DNA of 64,000 nucleotides from Malania oleifera (taxonomy: Eukaryota > Streptophyta > Magnoliopsida > Santalales > Ximeniaceae). A program made the position numbers and the translations under genes. Within the stretch, counting starts at the first letter, position 1; the number at the start of each line of letters is the position of its first letter. The notes beneath the pieces are model-generated. The model searched no databases. It was not told where the DNA came from and was given only the letters and a program-made list of their open reading frames with translations. The stretch covers positions 58,002,673 through 58,066,672 of the forward strand of contig NC_080426.1 in assembly GCF_029873635.1 (NCBI RefSeq). The letters are read 5' to 3'. Of this stretch, positions 22,139-34,450 are shown in pieces.

Positions 22139-23700
22139 ATTTCGGCCCCATCGACTGCCAGATCGACCATCTGAGACCACCACGACGCTCTTGGGGAAGT
22201 TCTCCCTAAGCCTGTAGGAGCGGATTGTCAGTGGGACGAAGTTGGATTTCATCCCAGATTCAAGGTAAGGCCTTTTTGTTGAAATTTGACTTTCCAGCAG
22301 TTGTAGGGAATGCAGTAGACGTAGAAATATTAATATTTTGTTCTGGGCTATATGGTTTTCAGGGTGTTGAGTGGGAAGCCCTACGGGTGTAGGACCCGAT
22401 ATAGTAGGAGGTTTTAGCCAGAATCAAGTAAGGAAAATATGATATGCTAGGCAAACATGCTTTGATTTAATATAAATTATTATTTTTTTCGCAAATTATT
22501 ATTCAGATTATTTATGCAGTTTTATAGCCTGACAATATTAATGTTTAATTGTGTGGCATGAGTTTATTATTCCCAGTACACGATTTCCATAATTTTTCAG
22601 AATACGATGATTTTCAGTATACGTACACAAACATGAAATTTATAGTATTTTTCAGAATATGATGATGTACCTATTTCAAAACCATAACGTTTAGTTTATA
22701 CGGTTAATTAGGAAATTCAATTATCCAATTATGCAGACATTTCAAATATCCAATTATTATAGTTTATTCAGCTCAGAATATAAAATGTTATGGTTATTTC
22801 AGTTATTGCAAAATCATGGTAAAAATAGTATTTTAGAAATAAAAGTTATTTATATATAGTATCAGACCCTAATTGACCATATTTAGCAGCAGAGTACGGT
22901 ATCATAGTTATATTCAGTTCAGAGTGCAACCCCTATTCAGATAATAGGTGGTATTCAGAAGTTGATCGTGCCTATGTTGTGGACAGGCTCCCCATCAAAT
23001 ATGGGTTAAGGGGGCCGATCTGACTGTCGGAGTTCAGTTGACTTACCTTGGTTGGCTAGCCAGATTGGGTCCCGCCTTCGAGTCACACAACCCTGTCATG
23101 AGGGGTTAATTCATGACTTCAGCTATCCATACAGGGAATTTTCTCAGTTTTATTATATATGTATGATCAGATTTTCAGAAATTAGTCCTACTTAGATATT
23201 TTAGAAGTATTATGAACAGATTATTCAGAAAAACTAGATTATGTTAAACAACCTAGGTGTATGTCTGTAATAGACATGTGAGTTTTCTGCAGATTCCATT
23301 AATTATGATATTTACTTAGATCAGATTCTCCAAGTATATGACTCACTTGCTATACCCTAGTAATAGTATGTTTCTTCTTACTAAGCGTCGCCTCATCCCG
23401 TTTAACTTATGTTTTTCAGGTGATCCAGCGAGGCAAGCAGATCAGGCTTGCAGATAGAGGGGTTTCGGTGCTGCCTGTGGTTAGGGTGAGTTTTTTTTTT
23501 TTTGGAAGGTTTTCCTTATATAGTTCTAGTCTCATATGAGATATATTATGGGAGATACAACTGTGTAATTATATTGTGGGAGCATGTTAGCGCTCTAGTA
23601 TTGTATTGTATATGTATATGGTTGTGATTATATGATTTCATCTTCTCGCTGCTTAGGTTGATTGTTACATTAATTATAGAAAATATAGCAGGTCTTTACA
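21691..23700 (+). repeat. 3' LTR of chromovirus A
   Basis: 2010 bp, colinear with 14680-16688. Its first bases are mutated (TAGAGTGACCC against TGTAGTGACCC) and it ends GGTCTTTACA. The TATA box is TATAAATAA at 22022-22029, with the palindrome array upstream (about 21774-22012). It lacks one module member, because the copy near 22000-22015 has been shortened. A (CT)n run at 22099-22133 is expanded compared with the 5' LTR. Confidence 0.9.
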
Positions 23701-24427
23701 ATTCTTCTGTGACTATTTGACAAAAGCTTGAAAGCCAGTATATGTGTAAGTATTTTACGAATAAACTATTTCTTAAGCAAAAGTTATATTGGCTTAAGAC
23801 AATGGAAGGTTTAGATTTGAACTAACACATCAATGCATTTAATCAAATCATAAGTGATTTAATACAGGTTGATAAGGAAGATGACAAGGTGATGATGCTA
23901 TTGAATTCCCTACCAGCATCTCACACGTATGAAAACATGGTTATGACTCTTAAATAGGGTAAATAAATCCTGAATTTAGAAGAGGTAACAAGTGCATTGC
24001 TGGGCTTTCATCAAAGAAAGAAGGTCAACGATGAAATTTCACATGGTGAAAGTCTTGTGGTGAAGGGTAACCATGAACGTGGGAGAGGAAAATTCAGGAA
24101 TGGATCAAATCAAAATAATTCTCGATTGCAGTCCAAAAAGAAGAAGGATATTCGATGTTTTAAGTGTGGTAAAAAGGGGCACATAAAATCAGAGCGTCCG
24201 AAATGGAACAAGGGGAATGATGAAAATAAAGAGGGCTCTTCAAAATCAACGAATGTAGTTGAAGAAGGAAATTTGGAAAGCAGTGATGGTGATATGCTTT
24301 CAGTTTCATTGGGGTTGGATCGCCTCACGGACTCTTGGATCCTAGACTTGGCATGTTCTTATCACATGACACCAAATAAAGAATGGTTCAACACCTACAG
24401 GTCGGTTAATTTTGGTACCATTCTAAT
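23701..24427 (+). pseudogene. Ty1/copia gag-protease fragment
   Basis: Translated in pieces this reads as a copia Gag: LYMSKSLTNKLFLKQKLY-type block with disruptions, FNQIISDLIQVDKEDDKVMMLLNSLPASHTYENMV (about 23830-23945), then 23997-24440 with a basic region and a zinc knuckle CFKCGKKGHIKSER. The final knuckle Cys is replaced by Arg. The protease start follows as WILDLACSYHMTPNKEWF, where the usual D-S/T-A/G motif is altered. It is cut at 24427 by the next LTR and at 23701 by LTR A. A TAG at about 23956 breaks the frame. Confidence 0.8.
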
Positions 24428-24507
24428 TGTAGAGACCCGATGAATTATATCAATTAAATAATAAAGGAGAGGAAAAAAAAAATTTTAAAGGGGAAATTCA
24501 ACAAGGT

Positions 24508-24704
24508 CTCATCGACTAACATGCTTCTTGGGCTCGTCGACGGGGACATGCATCTCATCGTCAAGAACTAACCGAGAGACTATTTCCCAGGGCCTGAATT
24601 TCATCAACTAGGGGTAAGTGTTCGTCGATGAAACTCTTATTGGACTCGTTGACGAGGAGATGTGGCTCGTCGACGAGGCCACGTGGACAAGAATTTCTAT
24701 AAAA
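24508..24704 (+). promoter_or_regulatory. U3 palindrome array, G-box and TATA box of LTR L
   Basis: GTCGAC-like cores start at 24511, 24536, 24557, 24603, 24624, 24648 and 24669 (intervals 25, 21, 46, 21, 24, 21). The 46-bp linker contains AACCGAGAG. CACGTG at 24680-24685 and TATAAAA at 24698-24704 follow. The arrangement matches solo LTR S1. Confidence 0.6.
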
Positions 24705-27700
24705 GGCCAAGAACACTTTTTTGGCGAGAGGAACATGCAGAAATCCTCTCTTTCTCTCTCTCTCTTTGGCCCCTCTGCCTTCTCTCTAGAGATCCGGCCT
24801 CATTTCACGCCGGTTTGATGATCCAAAGCTGCCACGTTACTCCTGGGAAGATTCTCTACAAATCTGCTGAAGTAAATCGTTGGTTAGGCCAACTTGGGTA
24901 CCATCCCAAAATTTGGGTAAGTTAATTATTTTAAGTTTTATAAGGTATTTGGTATTTCTGGACTAAGGAGGTGTAGTAGATGAAATAATATTGAAGTTTT
25001 ACAAAAAGAAAAATGAGAATTTCAGGGTGTTGAGCTGGGAATGCCACATGAGTAAATTTAGTTAAATTTCTGAGCTTTTCAGTAGTCAGGTAAGGGGATA
25101 AATTAAGTCAGTTTATTTTTATAAAAAATTATTATTTTAAAATAGCATGTATTTACAGTAATTATGTATGTTATATCAGAATATTTGGGAATACTGTTGT
25201 TGAATAGGAAAATGGTTTTAAATTATTTTATCAGAAATGTATTCAGTTTAGGTATTAAATTATTTAATTAGAAATGTATTCAGCTTAGGTAATCAGTTTT
25301 AATACTATTTAAATCTGTGTGGCATGAGTATCATTTTACGAATATTTTGTTATGTCAAATTTTCAGTAAAAGCATGTTTACAACTGTTTTTTTAGGAAAA
25401 TCATAAATAATACAAGAAATTATGGTTTCAAGATTTTATGATAAACAGTACAAATTTCAGTTCAGTATGTTATAATATACTCGGCACAAGGCCGTGACTG
25501 ATAGTCGGTGCAAGGCCGTAATTACGTATGTTATTCGACGCAAGGCCGTGATTATGTATGATATGCTAGAATTCAGAAAAATGGTAACGATCTAGTTTCA
25601 TGTTAAATGAATATATGTAAACATTCTATATGTTATCAAAACCCGGATGATTTAGTTTAGATCAGTATTCGGGGTTTGACACCATAGCTATTCAATTCAG
25701 TTCAGGCTAGTGCTACCACACTTGCCAGTAGAGAGTGTGAGAGATGGATAGTCGATGTGGCTTTAGTGTAGTGTTGTAGATGTCCGCCTGACAGTCCAGA
25801 CCAGGATGGGGCGGGCCCATCGTATTTACAGACACATTTGACTTGGTAGTGGTCGGCCAGCCATTGTTAGGTCCCGCCTTCGAACTGCACAACCCAGTCA
25901 TAGGGAGTCATAGGGGGTAATACATGACATCAGCTAACTATCCATCTTGGGTAATATTTTAGTACTATCATGTAACGACCTGCCTAATAAACTGGGGGTT
26001 TTTTTTTTTTTATTACTATGACGATCTTCATGCTCTGATACCATACTAGGGGTAGACCCAATCATTAGCCTAAGCAGCGAGAAGCAGAATTCAAATAAAC
26101 ACAACCATATGTATATATATACAATACAATACTAGAGTACTAACATGTTTCCCAAAATATACACATATATTTGTTCCCCAAAATACCCTCAACTATGCTG
26201 TGATATACAAAAATCCTCCACAATACTCACTTTACTGTAAGGGCACCACTGAAGCCCCCCTTAACTACGAGTCTGGTCTGCTCGCCTACCTGGATCACCT
26301 GAAAAATGATTCAACACTGGGATAAGCCAACGCTCAGTAAGACGAAATATGATATTACTAGTGTGTGGCAAATGAGCTACAGTATTATGAAAATCTACTT
26401 TCATATAATCATGTATAACTGGTTACGTAAGTACAGTACAAGTAATAAAATACACTACCCTTTCCATATTACTTAACATAACAATATTGTAGGTTACTAT
26501 TCAAAGTACTTCTAGTGTACATAAGTGTTGCGACCTCCCGGAGCGCATGTGCTCCGGGCAGCAAAATAAAAATCAATTTTAATTTTCAAGGAAAAATAGG
26601 GAATGTCGGAGTCGCCACTAACCTTTTAGGGTGGTTAGAACACATGATTACTATCCCGTTAGGGGTAGAATGGGTCTACGTTACCAGAGCTGGGGTCGGG
26701 AGTTCGGTTACGCGAGGGGAAGGTACGAGCACCCCCTACGCGCCCGTTCTTACGAACGGTACCTAATTAATTTAGAATTATCCCTAAGTTAATCTAAAAG
26801 GTCTTTAAAATTACTCCTCTAGTAAATTTATTAATACATGTGCAAAGTGAATAAATAAATAAATAAGTAAATAAATAATACAAAAATATATGTAAAATCT
26901 AAATATTTACATATTCCCTCAGAACTAAAGGTACGTGAAGTCCGAAAGCTCATACCTCAGCATTAAAATCATAGGGATAAAAATCATAAAATTAAGAAAA
27001 TAAATAATAAAAATAAAAAATATTAAATTAATACAAATATATAATAGTAAAAATAACACAATATATGATAAAAATAATGATAAATATTAATACTCTAATA
27101 AGTAATGCTAAAATACTAAAAAAAATATTAATAATAGAATACATGACTCTATATATATACTGAAAAACACTATAGTAAGTAATGAAATATTAATATACTA
27201 AATATACGTAATACTAAACATTTAAAAATGAATAATAATACTAGATATATTAATATACTAAAAATAGTTGATACTACATATGTTAAGATGCAAAGTTTAT
27301 TGATACATTAAAGATAGTTAATGTTAAATATATTCAGACACTAGAAATAGGTAGCACTAGATATATTAATATACTAAGAATAATTAATACTCAATATATT
27401 AAGATACTAAATATATTAATATACTAAAAATAGTTAATACTAAATATAGTAAGATTCTAATAATGATTAATACTAAACATATTAATATACTAAAAATAGT
27501 TAATACTAAAAATACTAAGATACTAATAATTAATACTATACTAAAAATACTAAGATACTAATAATTAATACTAACTATATTAATATACTAAAAATTAATT
27601 GATGCTAAACATGTGATTAAAATACCAATTTACTAAATATATAATATCCATTAAACACTAAATCACTAAATATGTAATATTAAAAAAATACAAAAAATGC

Positions 27701-28339
27701 TAAATATGTAATATTTACCAATATGCTAATATGTGATATACATATAACTAAAATTATTAATTTACGTATAATATCAATAAAACACCAAGCTTAAGATCCT
27801 AATTTACTAAATATGTAATATGACCTTACTACTAAATATGTAAAAACCCTACCTTGATAATACATCATTTAATATTTAAAATAGATACAACAAAAATTTA
27901 AAATTGAATATTAAATAATAAGTTTTAACCATAACAATTTTACAATAATAACAATCACCATTAAATAACATGTGCATTCAGAACACAAGCATGAATATCA
28001 ACTAAACAAACATTAGAAATCTTACAACAATATTATATATGTAGTAAAAATCTGAACTTTAAACAAATTTCTATAATAAAAACTTTACAATAATAATATA
28101 ACAAAAACATAAATATGAATATTAACTATAAAAACAAATATTATGACATTCAAAATCCTACAAGAACATTATTAATTATTTTAATATACACAGCCACCGA
28201 AAATCTTACGAGTATTATTCATTTAATTCATCCACAGATATAACACAAATTTAAACCTTAAATACTAAAACAAAACAAACAAAACCTACCATAATAATTT
28301 AATACAGCATAGTAAGTATATACAAGAAATAAAATACCA

Positions 28340-29030
28340 ATGAATACATGCAAGTGTGTGCTTGCTGTGTGTGGGAGTGTGTGTGTGTGTGTGTTTGTGC
28401 GGCTTGCTGGGTCTGTGAGTGTGTGCAGAGAGCAGGGAGACTCACAGGGGGTTGCTGCTGCTGGCAGCGATGGAGGACGGTGGGAAGCGACGACTACTAT
28501 GACGGCGAGGAGGATGAGGGGCCTGCTGGGTTGTTGCTCCTGCGGGGTTGCGGGACTCGTGGTGGGTGGTTGGTGATTGTAGTGCTGGCATTGAGCGGTG
28601 ATGGCCATGAAGGTCGATGGAGGAGATTCAGCTGCTGCAGGGGCTCGCCGGTGAGGTTGTGGGAGGCTAGATGTTGGCCGGAGACAATGGGGATGACCGG
28701 AGTTGAGGGAGGCTGCTCGTGGGTGTTGCAGAGTGGTGGAGCAGAGGAGAGTTGCTGAGAGAGAACAGCTGGCTGGCAGCAGGCTTGCAGAGTGCTCCGG
28801 AGGTTGTGGTGTTGGCCTCTGGTGTTGCCTCGGGTTGCTCTGCTGGAGAAGAAACCAGGGTTAATGGCTGTGTGGAAGATTTTGTGGCGGCGAGGATTAT
28901 GGCTGGAGCATGAAGAGCTGCTAGGTGGCGAGTGGTGTGGTTACGGCTGGGTATAGGCGAAGAAGAAGAAGAAGAGGCCGTGTTGCCTGTGCTGCGCCCC
29001 TCCCCCCCCCCGGCCCCGCCCCCGCAACTC
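28340..29030 (-). other. GC-rich island inside solo LTR O
   Basis: A G-rich (plus strand) segment of about 690 bp sits between AT-rich flanks, just downstream of the LTR's TATA box in its own orientation. It ends in a C-run at 29001-29010. Long frames on both strands here are low complexity (Cys/Gly/Trp-rich or Pro/Ser/Thr-rich). I regard it as the transcribed R/U5 leader, not a gene. The Athila/Tat-like LTR at 493-2280 has a similar G-rich block at 1330-1830. Confidence 0.5.
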
Positions 29031-29099
29031 TTGTGTGTGAATAAGGCCCTTTTATAAAAAATTTGGAAACCCTAGCTCCTCTCCTTTTCCTTTTTTGGT

Positions 29100-29403
29100 T
29101 TTTTTTTTCTTTATACCTTTATGGTAATAAAATATATGGGAATAATGATAATACTAATATGGTAATAATAATAATATATTGAAAATAATGATAATACTAA
29201 TAAAGATGGAAATAGCAAAAATAATTATAGTGAGGAAATAATAAGAATGATAAAAATAATGAAAATAGTAATAATAAAGTAACAATAATAAAATAATAAT
29301 AATAACAATAACGATAATGAAAACACTAAAAATAATACTGACAATAATAATAAAAATAATAATAGTAAAATAGTAATAATAATTATTAAATTTATAGTTA
29401 AAG

Positions 29404-29446
<43 letters not shown>

Positions 29447-29520
29447 GTGATAATAGTAATAATAATAAAATAATAAAAATAATGGTAATATCAATTTTAA
29501 TAAAAATTTTGTTATATTGG
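29100..29520. repeat. AT-rich degenerate (TAA/AAT)n tract
   Basis: A long stretch of TAA and AATA repeats with a clean (TAA)n core at 29407-29442, forming the U3 of solo LTR O. Apparent frames on the minus strand are Leu/Ile runs without meaning. Confidence 0.85.
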
Positions 29521-31556
29521 ACCTGGGAAAAGATGGGGTGTCTACAATAAGTATGTTCCCTGTTTCTGTAAATCTGTACATATGTAATAGTAACTGAAAA
29601 TTTTCCTTATGGATAACTATGTGTCATGATTTAACCCCTCATGACAGGGTTGTGCGGCCCGTAGGCAGGATCTACACTAGCTGGCCGATCAGGGTAAATC
29701 ACTATACTTCATCGATCTGATCTACTCACCTCAACCCATATTTTATGGGGAGCCTATCCACGTCAAGGGTCTAAGTGATCGACCAACTACCACGTATTAT
29801 CTAAATAGGTGGTTGCACTCATAATATAACATAATATCTGTAGCAACAGTACCGTGCTCTGTAACTGCATAGTCCAACAGGGTCTAATACTATATAATAT
29901 ATCTCTATATACAACTATTTGATTTACCATGATTCTAAAATAACCGTAATAACCATGATGCTGCATAAACTGTAATTGTAATTCATACGTCATAATGCTG
30001 AGAACTATATAATCATAACACTGATAACTACATAATCATAGTACTGAAATTCGTATAATCATGGTACTGAAATTCATAAAATCATGATACTGAAATTCAT
30101 AAAACATATCTCCATACTATAATTATATTCTCAAGTCACACCATACTTTAATACATAATTTTCATAATTTAATAAACTGTATAATATTTCAAAATTTCCT
30201 AATATAGCATATTTCCCTTACTTGACTACTGGAAAGCCCCTATGGTTTACTGGCCTAACACCCGCAGGGCTTCCTATACATCACCCTGAAAACAACATTT
30301 TCCAGAACAAAATATAAATATTTCTTTACCTACATCATTTCTTATAATTGTCATAAGGCCAAAAATGGGCTAAAAGACCTTGCCCTGAATTAGGGATGAA
30401 ATTCAACTTCGTTTCACCAACGACCCGCTCCGGTAGACTTGCAGAGAACTTCGCCAGGAGCGTCGTGGTGGCTTCAGATCATTGATCCGACCACTGGAGG
30501 GGCTGAAATCGAAGAGAGAAGGGAGAGAGTTCGTAGGAGAGAGAGAGGAGCGCTGAAAGTGAATAAAAATCTGATTTTTCACTACTTATAGGGTCAGATT
30601 CGTCAACGAGACACCTCACCTCGTCGACGAGTCCTTCAGTAAATTCGTTGACGAACCCCTGTATTCATCGATGAAATTCAGAGCAGCCCAAAACCTTTGC
30701 TCGGTACTTTCTCGTCGACGAATTTCCTTATGCGCTCATCGACGAACCCTTGTATTCGTCGACAAGTTTCTTTATGTGCTCGTCGATGAACCTTTGTATT
30801 CGTCGATGAGTCCTGGCATTTCCTTGAAATTATTATTATTATCTCCAAAATGCGATGTCATTGACGAAGTCTACTACCTCCTTCTATTCCTATTTCCATT
30901 TTCCGCCCTCTTTATTATTATAATACTATTATTCTTCGGGTCACTACATATCAGTTATAGCAGATGATTTTATAATAACTAAAATTCAGTCTGATTTAAC
31001 ATGATCATGATTATGTATGTTTTATCTAGTAATATATCACCAGATTTTATCCAGACATGTGTTATGTATTGTTTATCTATTATAGTACGAATATACTCAT
31101 ACCGCCACACAACTGATATTAGTTAATTTCCCTTAATGAGAGGTGTCTCACCCCATCTTACAAAACATTTCAGGGAATCCAGATAGATAGGTGGACTGAA
31201 CTTCACATTGGTAGAGGCAATTCATACTACCCCGATAGGAGGGTAAGTTAGTGAGCTAGGGTCAGATGGTGTTTGTATTATGATCCTAATTTTTCCCTTT
31301 TGGTCTTTTGGAGGATTGTGTATTTATATTTATAGAAATGTTATGGATTGTAGTGAAACTCTAGTACTATTTGTTATGAATGTAATCTATGTTTTTCGCT
31401 ACTTAGGTGTCCGCTGTGTATATTAGGTACATCCCTGGCACCCACGGGTTCGAGTTGATTTTGCTATATTGGTATCAGGGTCATTATTAAGAATGATATT
31501 TATGTATGTGAGGAAAAAATATATAATTTTGGTAAAATAGGTAGGTCATTACAGTT

Positions 31557-31575
31557 TGATATCAGAGCCTAGGTT
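31557..31575 (+). other. Primer-binding site, tRNA-iMet type (chromovirus L)
   Basis: TGATATCAGAGCCTAGGTT, 3 bp after the LTR end at 31553. One base differs from the conserved TGGTATCAGAGC start. Confidence 0.85.
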
Positions 31576-31853
31576 GTTAGGTTCTGTAAACTCTAAAATG
31601 CAATGGAAACAATACCAGAGTATAGGACAAAGGAATTTGAGGTTTTTTTTGAGTCTGGATGCAGGATTTTCGTGATGGTTTAGATGTCTTTCTTGGGGTG
31701 ACGATTTTAGGAAAGTCATAGCAAACTATTGTCGGGTTGGGAGTCTAAGCTGCAGAATTGAACCTTGAATTAAGAATAGAGATGATAAATTAATTAAGGA
31801 TATGATATACTAGTTAGATGAAATGTGTTGGACATGTTATGGTAATACGGTCC

Positions 31854-34185
31854 TGAAATTAGGAATAGCTTCCCAAGAGGGGGGGTAAATTGGCTTTTTA
31901 AAACTTTCTTCTTAATTCCTTTTAAAGTCCTTAACTTCTTTTAATATTTAACCAATTCTTGACTTGTTTGTTTAATTCTTTAATCAATCAAGAACTTAGT
32001 TCTTTTGTCCAATCAATAACACAATTAAACAACAAATCAATTAAACACAATCTTCAAGCCAAACAATCAATTTATTTTCCAAGTACAAGTTAAACAGAAA
32101 ACAACCAAACTAAGATATAAAGTATTTAGCACTTTAGTAATATAAGATCTTGAGATAGTTTGTTTGTTTATATAAGCCCTGTGGTTATGAATTTGAAAAC
32201 CTTGTAAAGAATGTAATCTAATATTCAACAATCTTTTCACAAACACAATAAAGTTTTTTGTTGTCAGCCCTAGATATAAATTTGAATCAAGCCCTCTATA
32301 TATGGATTTGCTTAATATAATGTTCAATACAACATTCAATCACTCTTTCCAAATATTCAAAACTCAAATAAACTTTCAATTAATTAATCTTTGAGTGTTT
32401 AACCAAGAAACATACTCCTATATAGTTTCCGTAAGATATAGTTTAACCAACGTACTTCCTTTCAGTTTCTGCAACCCAAATCAAAATTAAACTTTAAGTT
32501 TACTGGATTTCCAAATATGCGTAGTATATTTGATTTTCAATTTAAACCATCCACGCAATTTAAATATGTACTGAAAATAAAGAATAGGAAAAGATAGTGT
32601 GAGACGGAGATTTTTACAAGGTTTGGCTTATACCCAACCTACGTTCTCGCCTTTGGCAAACCACCAAATGATTCACTAAACATGTTCCTTTAACAGGCGG
32701 AACAAACCTTTACAACACTCCTTGGTTAAGGTTAGAGCCCACCTTCTCCAAACGATATCCTCTCGTCCGGTCACTCCTTAACTAGGCTAGAGCTTGCCTC
32801 TCTAAACAATATCCCCTTACTTAGCCAGCGATCCAAACAAACCTTGGAATCGTCAATCTACAAGAGAAAGATCAAATAGATGTGTAAAAAGAACTTGCTC
32901 CTCAAAGAGCTGGTTAGTACAACAATTACAACACAACTAATATACTTCAAAGTAAATCACAATATGGAATATAACTTGAAGCTCAAGGAAGTATATCACC
33001 GATTAATTCTTTCAATGATTGAAAGATTTATAATTTGTAGTACAATTCCGGTGGAAGAAGATCAGCAACAACTCAGTTGCATTCGTGCACAATATGTGAG
33101 CTTGAGAGCAAGATAGAGCCTTGAGAATTTGAGAGCAATTTGAGAGAGACTTCAAATTTTTTTCAGAATTTGAATTCTTGGTGCCTTGATTCAATGATAT
33201 TTGAGGCTTATTTATAGACTTTAAAAAGTGTATAACTTGATCCCCAAGTGACTTGAAGTATTCCCCAAGTTTCCATAAGTTTTGAGCCCTAAGCAACCTC
33301 TTTTAAAAATTTGACCGTTATGAAAAAAAATCAAAACAGCCGTGTGGTAGATGACTGTCCATTTTGGGCAGTTGTTTGTCCAGTTAAAACAAAGGGGCAG
33401 TAGGGTGTCAGTCTTCTGGTCAAACATGCATAGACGCCTCAAAGTGCACTGGGAGTCGACTGTCCAGTTCTTGACAGTCGTCTGTCATGTTGTCAGATTC
33501 GAGCACCTTTTAGTATTTTGGTCATAACTTTTTCTGTATAACTCCAAATTTGATGATCTTGGTGTCACATGAAAGCTAGGATAAAATCCTAAAACTCTTA
33601 TGTTGAACATATTTTAAAATAAGGATTTGGTGATGGAGAAAATGTATATCAATGCAGATGTAGAAAATTGATAGCATTTGAGAAATCCTCTTTTTGGTTC
33701 TTTTCATTCCAAAAATGATTCTAACCTTTTTAAAACAATTTTTAACCTTATAAAAATATTTTCCAAGTATGTTCAAAGGTATCTAGCTCCAATAAATTTA
33801 CCTAAGAGCTTTATGCATTCATATTGAAATTCTTTGAAGTACTTACATGAAATTTCGTGGACTCTTTCAAATTTCCAATCCTTGAATTCCTTGAGGCCTT
33901 TATACTTATTTCATCTTTCTTTGAGCTTTCCATGTTGATCACTTAGGCTTTCATTCTTTGAAGCTATTTCTTTAATATCAATGCTCTTATGATTTTCGGG
34001 CTTTAAAACTCTAAATCCATGCTTCAAACTTGATATAATCATCCTTATCTGAGGTACAAGCTCTCATGAACTCTTTAACCTTGCATTCTTCATTTAGTCC
34101 CGAAAATACATCACTTAACATAGCATGTTAAGATCCACTTGTTTGTTAGCATCAAAATAAGATATTAAGCCTTGTAAGGCCAACA
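31854..34185 (-). repeat. 3' LTR of the gag-only copia element (2.33 kb)
   Basis: Plus-strand ends are TGAAATTAGG (31854) and GGCCAACA (34185). Next to it is the purine tract AAAAAAGGGGGAGAT on the minus strand (34186-34200), which marks the LTR start. A minus-strand TATA box TATAAATAAG lies at about 33208-33217. Upstream of it (33345-33495) are five copies of a palindromic CAGTCGACTG-like motif. Colinear with 38075-39820. Confidence 0.8.
33345..33500 (-). promoter_or_regulatory. Cluster of CAGTCGACTG-type palindromes upstream of the copia LTR TATA box
   Basis: Sites include GATGACTGTCC, GGCAGTTGTTTGTCC, GTCAGTCTTCTGG, GGGAGTCGACTGTCC and GACAGTCGTCTGTC, each a variant of a palindrome around GTCGAC. 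The same cluster is at 39450-39590 in the second LTR. A third cluster lies in the internal region (35420-35730). Confidence 0.5.
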
Positions 34186-34405
34186 ATCTCCCCCTTTTTT
34201 ATGACGACAAACAAGAAGCAAAAATTGGAGTGAACCTCAAAAAGACACCTCCTTTCAATAAGCATCATCTTAACAATATTTGCAAGATCAATATTAATCT
34301 CAAAAACTCTTTTATAATCATGCTCATCACTTCATTTTACAATCATGCTCATCACTTTATTCAAGTTCAAGTTTATCAATCAATAACAAATACTTCTCCT
34401 CCTTT

Positions 34406-34450
<45 letters not shown>

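Larger units (their letters stand above)
14680..23700 (+). mobile_element. Chromovirus A: complete LTR-to-LTR Ty3/gypsy element, inactive
   Basis: Two LTRs of 2009 and 2010 bp flank a 5.0-kb internal region with primer site, gag, protease, RT, RNase H, integrase and chromodomain in the order of the Tekay/Del-type plant chromoviruses. The LTRs are visibly diverged (about 15% over the first 100 bp by eye), so the insertion is not recent. The integrase fragment immediately left (13390-14679) also uses the 14680 LTR as its 3' LTR, giving a tandem composite. All reading frames are broken by stops and frameshifts. Confidence 0.9.
26521..29551 (-). mobile_element. Solo LTR O (Tat/Ogre-like) with target duplication ATAAG
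   Basis: A 3021-bp LTR (26526-29546) runs on the plus strand from TGTTGCGACCTCCC to GGGGTGTCTACA, flanked by ATAAG at 26521-26525 and 29547-29551. In its own (minus) orientation it starts TGTAGACACCCC, and a TATAAAAGGGCC box lies near 29050-29061, so transcription runs leftward. The 26580-26760 segment (GGAGTCGCCACTAACC, GTCTACGTTACCAGAG) resembles Tat/Ogre-type LTR ends as I recall them. That lineage call is less sure than the boundaries. 26800-28330 is very AT-rich. Confidence 0.9.
25966..30953 (-). mobile_element. Solo LTR M (minus orientation) with target duplication TATCA
   Basis: The LTR spans 25971-30948 (about 1.95 kb once the inner insertion is removed). On the plus strand it begins TGTAACGACC and ends GGGTCACTACA, so in its own orientation it reads TGTAGTGACCC...GGTCGTTACA. 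TATCA flanks it at 25966-25970 and 30949-30953. TCGTCGACGA-type palindromes lie at 30600-30810. The TATA box TATAAGTAG is on the minus strand at 30582-30590. It inserted into LTR L and was later split by solo LTR O. Confidence 0.95.
24428..31853 (+). mobile_element. Chromovirus L: 5' LTR (split by nested insertion), primer site and leader
   Basis: The 5' LTR is in two parts, 24428-25970 and 30949-31553, together about 2.14 kb. It starts TGTAGAGACCCG, resembling solo LTR S1, and ends GGTCATTACA. A tRNA-iMet primer site and about 280 bp of leader follow, similar to 16710-16920 of chromovirus A. The leader is cut at 31853 by the copia-type LTR. No gag or pol of this element is in the window. Confidence 0.85.

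Noticed and set aside
28258..28913. Several overlapping frames in the GC-rich block
   Set aside because: Low-complexity composition on both strands inside a solo LTR with clear target duplications; best seen as LTR leader.
29225..29581. Leu/Ile-run frame resembling membrane segments
   Set aside because: Produced by TAA/AAT repeats, not a protein.
32880..33116. Small plus-strand frames repeated at 38983-39183
   Set aside because: They lie in homologous positions of the two copia LTRs and are antisense to the element; similarity reflects LTR identity, not gene conservation.
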